Shown here one piece after another: positions 1-6,644 of a stretch of 7,842 nucleotides of DNA. This DNA is from Acidobacteriota bacterium (GTDB lineage Bacteria > Acidobacteriota > Terriglobia > Bryobacterales > Bryobacteraceae): positions 1,722 to 9,563 of the forward strand of contig JAMCRM010000155.1 in assembly GCA_023380575.1 (NCBI GenBank), written 5' to 3'. The position numbers were made by a program, and so were the translations under genes. The notes beneath the pieces are model-generated. The model saw only the letters and a program-made list of their open reading frames with translations. It was not told where the DNA came from and made no database searches. How positions within the stretch are numbered: position 1 is the first letter of the stretch; each line of letters starts with the position of its first letter.

Positions 1-1254
1 GCCTGCACGCGGGCGAGCAGCTTGTTTTTGGCGGCCCACTCGTTGAAGGGCTCATAGAATTCTTCGAACATCAGGTCCGATACGGTCTGCCAGTAATCGT
101 GCCGCACGCGATCGCCGATGCCTTCGATGTCATAGATGGGCTTGGAAAGGAATGCCCCGTAGGGGTCCGCGAAGCCGGGCACTTTGAGCACGGGAAGATA
201 GGGCGTGAGGTCGTAGCCGCGGCGCTTCTGAAACTCCTCCAGGAACCGGTCGTTCCAGAACAGGTAGGCATGCACTTCAAGGCTGTCGCAGAAAATGGCT
301 CGCAGCCCGTTGCCGAAGAAGTCGCCCACGTACTGTTTGGCGCTATCGCCCACGCGCTGCGCATGAGCGGCGAAAGCCGCCCGGTTGAGATGGTCGAGCA
401 CCAGTTGCGGTCCCGCGCCGGCGCCCCCGATTACCCGCAGGTCCGCCGGGAATTGCTTGAAGGCGAAAACCTGCCATTTGCCGGCGGGGACGTCCCAATC
501 GAGCGTGCCGTCGGGGCGAACCCGGTCCGTCGGGACGAACGCGATCCGTGAGGTTCACCGCCGTACCACGCTCCAGCAGGCCGGTTTTCTTTACGTCTCC
601 TTCGGGATTTACCGACATCTGCTGCTGGCGCGGTCCCACTTCGGCCTCTTCGCCGCGGACCGCGACGACGGCCACCAGCTTGGAGCGCGCCCGCAGCCGC
701 TCCGCCCAACCCTGCGGCAGCACCTCCTCCACGCCGGAGAGTTTCGCCACCATGGCGCCCATCCCCGCGGCCGCTTCCGGCATGGCGACTTTGCCGTGGA
801 ATTTCGAGGGGCCCTGGATCACCTGGTGCGCCGAGCGCAGTTCCAGGGACGCCAGTTCCGGCGTAATCGCCTCACCGCCGCCGAACGGCCAGCCGGAGCC
901 GAAGGTGTAATCGAGCCACATTCCGCGGCTGCGGGCCTCCTGGAGTGCAGCGCGCATGTGCGCGAAAAACGCGGCCGTGAGATAGTTATTGACGCGCTTC
1001 CGCGCCTCCGCCGGCATCTTCGGGTTGAGGCCGATCACGAACGGCTGGATCTCACCTCCGCCGAAGTTGGCTTCGTCCAGCAGGCGCACCTCGCGCTGCA
1101 ACTCGGCATCCGTCACGTCGCCGCCGGGCCCCCACCAGCGCACCCTTGGCCGGAAGGCCTTGGGCGGGTTCTGGAAACCCTGGCGGAGTTGAGGGCCGGC
1201 CGGCTGGCCGAATAAAGCCGTACAAACGAAGATCATGAAAGCCCAAGATCGCAT
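1..1254 (-). CDS. GH106-like glycosyl hydrolase (alpha-L-rhamnosidase type), N-terminal part, interrupted by a frameshift; runs off the left edge
   Basis: Probable secreted glycoside hydrolase; GH106 enzymes remove alpha-L-rhamnose from polysaccharides. The start ATG at 1254-1252 is preceded by GGAGG (1265-1269) at 10-nt spacing and opens a signal peptide (hydrophobic residues 5-15, likely cleavage near GQPA). Family-like segments follow: PRVRWWGPGGDVTDAEL (residues 36-52), GGGEIQPF (65-72) and GSGWPFGGGEAITPELAS (119-136). This frame holds to about residue 245 near position 520, then drifts to a stop at 343. The next frame continues the same protein without a stop to base 1: TLDWDVPAGKWQVFAF, then FCDSLEVHAYLFW and FQKRRGYDLTPYLPVL, the last resembling the RRGYDxxPYLPVL stretch of GH106 proteins. 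About 410 residues are visible; the family is usually much longer, so the C-terminus lies outside. It is the last gene of an operon, 26 bp after the amidohydrolase stop. The family call rests on remembered motifs. The break may be a real pseudogene or an assembly fault. Confidence 0.72.
512..549. repeat. Imperfect 19-bp tandem repeat that causes the frameshift in the GH106-like gene
   Basis: On the minus strand, copy 1 (549-531) reads ACGGATCGCGTTCGTCCCG and copy 2 (530-512) reads ACGGACCGGGTTCGCCCCG, followed by a partial third ACGG (511-508). The copies match at 16 of 19 positions. Copy 1 read in the upstream frame, and copy 2 read in the downstream frame, both give T-D-R-V-R-P and continue D-G. 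All three differences are third-position synonymous changes (GAT/GAC, CGC/CGG, CGT/CGC). Removing either copy restores one continuous reading frame through LTDRVRPDGTLDW. Since 19 is not a multiple of three, the extra copy shifts the frame by +1. Confidence 0.9.
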
Positions 1255-1280
1255 TTTCCCGAAACCTCCAGCAGATCCTA

Positions 1281-2636
1281 TCACACCCGGAAAGGCTGCC
1301 CCATCCCATAGAGCTTCACCGCGTTGTTTTGCAGCAAATCGGCGCCAAGCGCCACCGCGGCGGTCTCCGGGATTTTCAGGTCGAACATCAGCCGCCACAA
1401 AGCTTCACTCAATATTTCCCGCGTGAACAAAGATGAGCCGTAGGCCATCTCGATGGTGGTGGAATCGTGCGCGCAGGTGATCTTGTGAGACGGCACATAG
1501 GTGAGCCACGTGCCCAGCGCGCGCCGCAGGAATCCGGGGCTCAGCACGGGCTGCCAGCATGTATCGATATACATGTTGGGCTGGTACTTGGCCAGCCAGC
1601 CCGCCTCGTCCAGAAACGGCCAGCAGTGGATCATGACTACCTTCATGCGGGGATAGCGTTTCGCGAGGGCTTCGAGCGGCATGGGCGAGGACCTGGTGAT
1701 GTTGTGCGTGCCCACGTGAATCTGGTGGACCCAGCCGCGGTCGTGCGCCTGCCGGCAGCATTCGTTTACTACCCAGTTCTCAAAGGCGCGCGGAGCCTCG
1801 GAGCCGCCGCCGTTCCAGGGGACCTCGGAATCGGCCGCGGGACTGAAATCTAGGTCGCGGCGGTAGGCCTGCAATTGCTTGATGCCAAGCGTACGCCCGG
1901 CGGCAGCCAAGTCGCACAACTTGCCGATGAAGCGGCGCCAACTGGCCGCATCGTTCGGCTCGACACCCGTGATCTCGGCCAACCCGGCGCGCCTGCGGGA
2001 ATCGTGCCGCCAGATTTCGAGCAGCGGATCGATGCGCATCACCGTGCGGGTGAATGCCGCCTCTTCGGCCGCGCCCGCCGCGGAGTCCTTACGCACATAG
2101 AACTCGGGGTGAACCGGACGGATCAGTTCGGAAAATCCCGCCTTGCGCATCACCTGGCGATACCAGGAAAAAATGCTCGCATAACCGCGCGTGATAGACT
2201 GGTCCAGGCGCGCCGCCGTTTCCGGCGTGAGTTCATCGGCATCCACTCCGTGCGCCCCCGCCATGCCGCGCCGGGTGCATTGCCAGGTGCCCGTAAAGCG
2301 CTGCCGGGCGATGGCGGTCCGCACGTCCGGGAGGATCTCCTCGAGCGTGCGCGTTTTCCAGCGGGCCACCTCCGCCTTGTCGCCGGAGGCATGGATGTGG
2401 CCGCGCAGGTAGGGCTCGAAGACCAGATCCAGCAGACCCGTCCGGCCATGCGGCACGGCCCCCTGTTCCACATCCCCGCGAAAGCCCTCAGGGGTCATCC
2501 CGATCGCATCTATGGAGCCCCAGTGTTCGTGGGAGCAGAAATTGGGAATCTGGGAAAGGTCCGGTCCGGCTGGCGCGGCCCGGGCAGCCAGCGGAAGCGC
2601 GGCGAACCCGGCGAAGGTGCGGCGTGTCAGGCGCAT
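1281..2636 (-). CDS. Tat-signal amidohydrolase family 2 protein (metal-dependent hydrolase, TIM barrel)
   Basis: Predicted exported member of the amidohydrolase superfamily (Amidohydro_2 type); substrate unknown. The 451-residue protein begins MRLTRRTFAGFAALPLAARA, a twin-arginine signal with RR at residues 5-6 and an alanine-rich h-region, so folded export with metal bound is likely. The metal-site candidates are in the usual order: HxH at 36-38 (CSHEHWGS), a possible bridging lysine K253 (GIKQL), H307 and H311 (HQIHVGTHN), H337 (MIHCWPF) and D391 (CAHDSTT). The C-terminal segment LLQNNAVKLYGM is typical of the family, where the barrel ends with an N-A-x-x-L-Y motif. The ATG lies 6 bp after the TlpA-like gene's stop with no good Shine-Dalgarno in the gap, so translational coupling is likely; the glycosidase follows 26 bp downstream. 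This operon hints that it acts on a released sugar lactone, ester or aromatic acid, but that is inference. Confidence is high for the superfamily and low for the reaction. Confidence 0.87.
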   Translation of the reverse strand: MRLTRRTFAGFAALPLAARAAPAGPDLSQIPNFCSHEHWGSIDAIGMTPEGFRGDVEQGAVPHGRTGLLDLVFEPYLRGHIHASGDKAEVARWKTRTLEEILPDVRTAIARQRFTGTWQCTRRGMAGAHGVDADELTPETAARLDQSITRGYASIFSWYRQVMRKAGFSELIRPVHPEFYVRKDSAAGAAEEAAFTRTVMRIDPLLEIWRHDSRRRAGLAEITGVEPNDAASWRRFIGKLCDLAAAGRTLGIKQLQAYRRDLDFSPAADSEVPWNGGGSEAPRAFENWVVNECCRQAHDRGWVHQIHVGTHNITRSSPMPLEALAKRYPRMKVVMIHCWPFLDEAGWLAKYQPNMYIDTCWQPVLSPGFLRRALGTWLTYVPSHKITCAHDSTTIEMAYGSSLFTREILSEALWRLMFDLKIPETAAVALGADLLQNNAVKLYGMGQPFRV

Positions 2637-2642
2637 ATACGC

Positions 2643-3476
2643 TTACTTCAACCCGGCCTGCGCCAGCATGTCCAATAACTGCCCTTCGGTGCGCATGTCC
2701 ATGGCCTGCGCTACCAGCTTGCCCTGGCGGTCGTAAAGGAAGGTCTTGGGGATCCCCTGTACCCGGAAGGTCCTCTTCACCTTCCCGCCGGCATCCAGCA
2801 GCACCGGGAAAGTATACTTGTTCTGCGCGATGTAGGATTGCACCTTGGCGGCTTCGTCGTCGGTGATGGCGAGGACCACCAGGCCCTGCTCGCCGAACTT
2901 TTTATAAAGCGCTTCCAGGTCTGGCATCTCCTTCCGGCAGGGCGGGCACCAGGTGGCCCAGAAGTTCACCAGCACCACCTTGCCGCGCAGTTCCTTGAGC
3001 CTCCATTTCGTGCCTTGAAAATCCGTAAGTGTGAAATCCGCCCGTGCCCGGTTGATGTCGTCGGATTCGCATTGCATCAGCGCGATGGAGAAATCCGGCG
3101 TGTTCAGACGCACCCGCACGTGCTCATATCGAACCAGCCGCGCCAGTTGCATGAGTTGATCGGAGACCTGTTCCGGGGGCTGCTCCTTGATCGCCTCGGC
3201 CAGAGTGACGGCTACATCCTGCAACGTGTCGCGGCCGACATCGCCCTCGGTGGCCAGGTTGGCCAGGTTGGAGGCGAGCCCGAGTTTCTCCGTCGAAGCG
3301 GGCAGCTTGCGGATGTCCAGGGCCAGTTCCCGGGTAGCGCGCCCCCGTTCGGTGTCGGGCAATTGCCTCAGCTCGGCGATCTTCTTCGCCGGCCCATTCG
3401 GAGTCTGTGCCGGCAAAAGACAAGCCAGCACCAGGGCGGAAAGTCCCGGAAGCGGGAAGCGTAGGGAAACCTGCAT
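2643..3476 (-). CDS. TlpA/ResA-like secreted thioredoxin-fold protein with a helical N-terminal extension
   Basis: Extracytoplasmic thiol-disulfide oxidoreductase of the TlpA/ResA (AhpC-TSA/Redoxin) type, which usually reduces or remodels disulfides outside the cytoplasm. In its 277 residues, 1-23 form a signal sequence (LSALVLACLLPAQ). C19 in VLAC could be a poor lipobox, so lipoprotein anchoring is possible but not convincing. Residues 24-145 form a helical region of unknown role, and 146-277 the thioredoxin fold. There LRGKVVLVNFWATWCPPC carries the CPPC active site (C177 and C180), and G241-I-P243 is the cis-proline loop (QGIPKTFLYDRQGKL). CPPC is the motif of many TlpA-like proteins, often reductases. 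It is the first gene of the leftward operon, directly upstream of the Tat-exported amidohydrolase. The ATG at 3476-3474 has no clear Shine-Dalgarno, but the signal peptide starts immediately, which supports it. The partner protein cannot be told from the sequence. Confidence 0.94.
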   Translation of the reverse strand: MQVSLRFPLPGLSALVLACLLPAQTPNGPAKKIAELRQLPDTERGRATRELALDIRKLPASTEKLGLASNLANLATEGDVGRDTLQDVAVTLAEAIKEQPPEQVSDQLMQLARLVRYEHVRVRLNTPDFSIALMQCESDDINRARADFTLTDFQGTKWRLKELRGKVVLVNFWATWCPPCRKEMPDLEALYKKFGEQGLVVLAITDDEAAKVQSYIAQNKYTFPVLLDAGGKVKRTFRVQGIPKTFLYDRQGKLVAQAMDMRTEGQLLDMLAQAGLK

Positions 3477-3560
3477 AGGACAACGATACCGCAGGTCCGC
3501 AGGGCGATTGAAATCCCTTGCAATTCCCCCCGGAGTATCCTAAATTCGAGGTGGCCGGAC
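3477..3560. promoter_or_regulatory. Divergent intergenic region presumed to hold promoters for both outward-facing operons
   Basis: These 84 bp separate the starts of the TlpA-like gene (leftward) and the unknown gene (rightward), so promoters for both should lie here or just inside the genes. It is locally AT-richer around 3508-3547. On the plus strand GAGGTGG (3548-3554) is a good Shine-Dalgarno for the ATG at 3561. I see no clean -35/-10 pair on either strand that fits the gene starts, and no convincing operator dyad; TTGCAA at 3518-3523 is the only short palindrome of note. Confidence 0.45.
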
Positions 3561-4241
3561 ATGCCCTCCGTAGAAGCCAGTTGGAGCGGCCAATGCCGGG
3601 ACCAGGCCGCGCAACGGGAACTGACCCGGCAACTCGCTCGCATCGGGCGCATTTCACACCTTTATTTCGATTCACCGCCCCCTTTACAGGCGTATAACGA
3701 GCCGGTGGAGGGCCGCATCCTGATGAGCCCGTCCGTGTTTCGAAAGGACACGGCGCCCTCCCATCTTCCCGCTTCGCCCGACGGAGCCTACATCATCCAC
3801 CGCGTGCGGCTCTATGGTGTCGAATTCCGATTATTCGACCCCCGAAATATCGATTTCCCGAGTCCGGACCGGCTCAGCTTCGTTTTCCTGCGGCATAACG
3901 ACCCCGTGCTGGACGGCCGCGTCGTAATGGTGGAGCCCAAGCAGGAGTGCAGCCTCTACCGTAGCGAGGACATTCGCGCCGCGGACTGGTACCTGGCGCA
4001 TCCATCCATTACGCTGCGCTACCTTTTTGAGCGCTGGATCGACCGCCTGATGGCCTGCGTGAAGACATTCTATTTTCCGGAACTGCGCTACTGGCGATAT
4101 CTGGACGGCCCCTGCGACGCGCTCCTGCGGCAGTTCCGCGGGACGTGCCCCGACGCCGCGTTTGCAGCCCTGGAACGCGAGTTCCACGAAGAACTGCAGG
4201 GCTTGCCCAATGCGCCGCCCGCGGCGCCATGGACTATGTAA
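3561..4241 (+). CDS. Conserved-looking hypothetical protein, cytoplasmic, unknown function
   Basis: I do not recognise this 226-residue protein. The ATG at 3561 follows GAGGTGG at 6-nt spacing. It has no signal peptide or membrane segment. The N-terminus (residues 1-35) is charged and helical. The middle (50-130) alternates hydrophobic and polar residues like a beta-rich domain, with YIIHRVRLYGVEFRLF at 77-92 and LSFVFLRHNDPVLDGRVVM at 105-123. Residues 135-215 look helical and are rich in aromatics and tryptophan (DWYLAHPSITLRYLFERW, FYFPELRYWRYL). The tail is Pro/Ala-rich (NAPPAAPW). Cysteines at 12, 130, 166, 185 and 196 are scattered and form no metal motif. The ordinary composition, amphipathic patterns and Shine-Dalgarno support a real gene. 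It lies 43 bp upstream of the ABC permease on the same strand, so the two are probably co-transcribed. A functional link is inference from position only. Confidence 0.82.
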   Translation: MPSVEASWSGQCRDQAAQRELTRQLARIGRISHLYFDSPPPLQAYNEPVEGRILMSPSVFRKDTAPSHLPASPDGAYIIHRVRLYGVEFRLFDPRNIDFPSPDRLSFVFLRHNDPVLDGRVVMVEPKQECSLYRSEDIRAADWYLAHPSITLRYLFERWIDRLMACVKTFYFPELRYWRYLDGPCDALLRQFRGTCPDAAFAALEREFHEELQGLPNAPPAAPWTM

Positions 4242-4260
4242 CGGAACCTTTGACAAGCGT

Positions 4261-4274
4261 CCTCCAAGCGGAGG
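4261..4274 (+). promoter_or_regulatory. Short hairpin that would pair with the Shine-Dalgarno of the permease gene
   Basis: CCTCC (4261-4265), AAGC loop, GGAGG (4270-4274) forms a perfect 5-bp GC-rich stem. Its 3' arm is the Shine-Dalgarno for the ATG at 4285, at 10-nt spacing. If it folds in the mRNA, it hides the ribosome-binding site. The upstream stop is at 4239-4241, so a terminating ribosome would sit close to the stem but would probably not open it fully. The pairing is seen directly; regulation is inferred, and a 14-nt match of this kind can occur by chance around an SD. Confidence 0.4.
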
Positions 4275-4284
4275 TTCGTGCGGC

Positions 4285-5544
4285 ATGACTATCGGCAGTG
4301 TCTTCCATGAGGCCGCGCAGGCCCTCAAGTTCAACCGGCAGCGCAGCATCCTCACCACCCTCAGCCTGGGCTGGGGCGTGGCCTGTTTCGTGATCCTTTA
4401 CTCTTACGGCGACGGCTTCCACCTGGCTTTGCAGAAGGCTTTCCGCGCTGTCGGCCAGGACCTGGTCTTGATGTTCAACGGCCAGACCTCATCGCAGGCG
4501 GGCGGCGAGCGCGCCGGCCGGCGCATCCGGGTGGAAACCGCCGATGCCGAAGCCATCCGGGATACCGTCCCCATGGTAGCCGCGGTGTCTCCGGAAATCA
4601 TGTTGTACGATGCCAGGGTGGTGCGCGAGTACCGCAGCCAGAGCCTCACCATACGGGCCGTGCGACCCGTCTACGGCTTCATCCGCAACATGTCCATGAA
4701 TAGCGGCCGCTGGCTCTCCGCGGACGATGAAGTGCAAAAGAAGCGGGTGGCCGTGATGGGCGCCAAAGCCGCTTCAAAATTGTTCGGCGAAATCCCGCCC
4801 GAGGGCGAAGAGATCACCATCAACGGGCTGCGCTTCACCATCATCGGGGTGCTCAAAACGAAGACCCAGATCTCCAACTACAACACGCCGGACAACGAGT
4901 GCCTGTTCATTCCCTTCCAGACGGCGTCGCTATACCGCGACACCCGCTACCCGGAATTCATCGTGTGGACGCCCACTAACCCGATTTTCCGCGAGGAAGC
5001 CATCCGGCAGGTGCGGACGGTGCTGGCCAAAATGCATAACTTCTCGCCGGGCGACGAACGGGCGGTGCGCATTTTGGCGTTCAACGAGTTCATGCGCATC
5101 ATCGACACGTTGGGAATAGCCCTGCGTCTGCTGCTCGGGTTTATCGGCACCCTGACCCTGGCCATCGGGGGCATTGGACTTGCCAATATCATGCTGGTTT
5201 CGGTGACGCAGCGAACGCGCGAGATCGGCGTGCTCAAGTCCATCGGCGCAACGCGGCACTCCATTCTGGCGCAGTTTCTGCTCGAGGCCATGGCCATCGT
5301 GAGTTGCGGCGGAGTACTGGGCGTCGCCACCGGCTACGCGGTCACGGCCATGCTGGGAAGCCTGCCGTTTTTGGGGCCGCTGTTTCAGGACAGCAGCGGA
5401 GCGGGCGATATCCACCTGCACATTTCGCGTTTCGCCGTCCTGACGTCCACCATGCTACTGGAAACGGTGGGGCTGGTGGCGGGCCTGCTGCCCGCCCTCA
5501 AAGCGGCCCGCATGGACCCCATCGAAGCCCTGCGCTATGAATAG
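4285..5544 (+). CDS. FtsX/MacB-type ABC transporter permease (MacB_PCD plus FtsX domains)
   Basis: Inner-membrane subunit of a MacB/LolCE-like type VII ABC system, which works as a mechanotransmitter for export of lipoproteins, peptides or drugs. The 419 residues show the standard layout: TM1 at about 22-43 (ILTTLSLGWGVACFVILYSYG), a periplasmic domain at 44-278 (MacB_PCD-like, including RVAVMGAKAASKLFG and ITINGLRFTIIGVL), TM2 at 281-306, TM3 at 334-356 and TM4 at 383-405. After TM2, VTQRTREIGVLKSIGATR (307-324) is the conserved cytoplasmic coupling-helix segment of the FtsX family. The end ALKAARMDPIEALRYE is the classic family C-terminus. I chose ATG 4285 over the in-frame ATG 4162 because GGAGG sits at 4270-4274, the family N-terminus starts here, and the longer form would overlap the preceding gene by 80 bp. 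No ATPase gene is adjacent, so its partner must be encoded elsewhere. Its stop faces the URO-D-like gene across 26 bp. Confidence 0.93.
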   Translation: MTIGSVFHEAAQALKFNRQRSILTTLSLGWGVACFVILYSYGDGFHLALQKAFRAVGQDLVLMFNGQTSSQAGGERAGRRIRVETADAEAIRDTVPMVAAVSPEIMLYDARVVREYRSQSLTIRAVRPVYGFIRNMSMNSGRWLSADDEVQKKRVAVMGAKAASKLFGEIPPEGEEITINGLRFTIIGVLKTKTQISNYNTPDNECLFIPFQTASLYRDTRYPEFIVWTPTNPIFREEAIRQVRTVLAKMHNFSPGDERAVRILAFNEFMRIIDTLGIALRLLLGFIGTLTLAIGGIGLANIMLVSVTQRTREIGVLKSIGATRHSILAQFLLEAMAIVSCGGVLGVATGYAVTAMLGSLPFLGPLFQDSSGAGDIHLHISRFAVLTSTMLLETVGLVAGLLPALKAARMDPIEALRYE

Positions 5545-5570
5545 CGGGCGGCCGGGCTGTCAGGCCACCG

Positions 5571-6644
5571 TTACAGGTTTCGCCGCAACTGCTGCATAAA
5601 GTAGCAGTAGTTCTCGTAGGAGATATCGGGCGGCGCGCTGTGATCGAGCATCGGCACAAAGCCGCCATCTTCGATCAGCCAGCGGTTACGCGCGATCTCG
5701 GCATCAATCGCGGCTTTCCCCTGGGTAAGGGCGCGCTTGTCCATGCCGGCCCACAGGCGCAGATCGCGACCGTATTTCTTCCGCACCGCCGTAGCATCCA
5801 TGCCCGCCTGCACCTCCCACGGGTACAGGATGTCGATACCGGCGTCCATCCAGTGCCGGATCAACAGGTTGACATCGCCGTCGCTATCCAGGCAGAAAAA
5901 GTGCACGCCGCGGCTGCGCGCGAAATCGATCACCTTGCGGTAGCGCGGCACCATGAACTTCTTCACCAGGTTGGGACCGATCAGCGGGCCGGCCTTGTAC
6001 GCCATGTCTTCCCAGAACCCGAAAACGTCGATGTCGGTTTCCTCCAGCATCTGCCCGAGCATGCCGATGAGGAAGTCCGCGTCGGCTTCCATCATCTCCT
6101 CGACAAATGCCGGATCGTCGTAGAACAACGTGCACAGCCTCTCCACGCCCACCAGGTTGCGGAGAGAGCCGAAGAAGCCGCCCCAGCGGTCCGCCAGCAC
6201 CACCAGCACGTAGTCACGGTTTTTGTGCTTGCGCAGTTGTTCCCGCCAGTCCGGGCCGATGCGCGCCGTGAGATCCGGCTGCATCCGCTCCTTCCAGAAT
6301 TTGCGGAAATCCGCGCGCGACTCCACGGGGAAGCGCACGAACTGCGGCATGGAACTGAGCGGGTTGTGCTTGAATTCCCGCATGACGATTCCCTGCGGAT
6401 CGACGAAGGTTATGTAAGTGTCGTCCTCTTCGATTACCCGGTAGTCAAACGGGGGCGTGGGAAAGAACCAGGAATATTCGAGCACCCACTTATCGCACCC
6501 GAAATCGGTCTTCGCCGGGTCATAGCCCTCCGCGCGCCAGAGGTCCTCGGTTTCCGGCCACGTGGGCCACGGAAACTCGTGAAAGGGGGCGCGATCGCGC
6601 GCCTGATAGCGCATGGTCGCGTGGAAACGTTCGCGGTCGTTCAT
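5571..6644 (-). CDS. URO-D/methyltransferase-superfamily protein (uroporphyrinogen decarboxylase-like)
   Basis: A URO-D fold TIM-barrel protein of 357 residues, cytoplasmic, with no signal. True HemE decarboxylates uroporphyrinogen III; relatives such as MtaA/CmuA move methyl groups to or from corrinoids. Family-like segments are GFWEDMAYKAGPLIGP (209-224), LDSDGDVNLLIRHWMDAGID (252-271), the PWEVQAGMDATAVRKKYG stretch (275-292), LWAGMDKRAL (297-306) and the end PMLDHSAPPDISYENYCYF. At the spot where MtaA-like proteins carry the zinc ligands in HSCGN, this one reads D253-S-D255-G-D, so classic zinc-thiol methyl transfer looks unlikely. The N-terminus lacks the FxRQAGRY-type motif of HemE. I chose ATG 6644-6642 because it overlaps the isomerase stop as ATGA and gives the usual family start (NDRERFHATM); a longer start at 6740 would lie inside the isomerase gene. 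Substrate unknown; the operon suggests sugar-linked or methoxylated compounds (inference). Confidence 0.88.
   Translation of the reverse strand: MNDRERFHATMRYQARDRAPFHEFPWPTWPETEDLWRAEGYDPAKTDFGCDKWVLEYSWFFPTPPFDYRVIEEDDTYITFVDPQGIVMREFKHNPLSSMPQFVRFPVESRADFRKFWKERMQPDLTARIGPDWREQLRKHKNRDYVLVVLADRWGGFFGSLRNLVGVERLCTLFYDDPAFVEEMMEADADFLIGMLGQMLEETDIDVFGFWEDMAYKAGPLIGPNLVKKFMVPRYRKVIDFARSRGVHFFCLDSDGDVNLLIRHWMDAGIDILYPWEVQAGMDATAVRKKYGRDLRLWAGMDKRALTQGKAAIDAEIARNRWLIEDGGFVPMLDHSAPPDISYENYCYFMQQLRRNL

Noticed and set aside
385..1215. 276-codon open frame on the plus strand across the frameshifted glycosidase
   Set aside because: The two minus-strand frames carry clear family motifs; this plus frame is Arg/His-rich shadow sequence.
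1875..2678. 267-codon open frame on the plus strand antisense to the amidohydrolase gene
   Set aside because: Arg/Gly/His-rich with no recognisable motif and no ribosome-binding context; a shadow of the amidohydrolase.
3518..3546. TTGCAA, 17-nt spacer, TAAATT as a sigma70-like promoter for the unknown gene
   Set aside because: The spacing is good, but transcription would begin near 3553, inside the Shine-Dalgarno at 3548-3554, so the mRNA would lose its ribosome-binding site. Probably a chance match.
4162..4284. N-terminal extension of the permease from the in-frame ATG at 4162
   Set aside because: It would overlap the upstream gene by 80 bp, has a Cys/Arg/Pro-rich composition unlike the family, and a proper Shine-Dalgarno precedes the ATG at 4285.
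5545..5570. GGCC/GGCC inverted repeat (5550-5553 and 5563-5566) in the convergent gap as a terminator
   Set aside because: Only 4 bp of stem with a 9-nt loop and no T tract on either strand; not a convincing intrinsic terminator.
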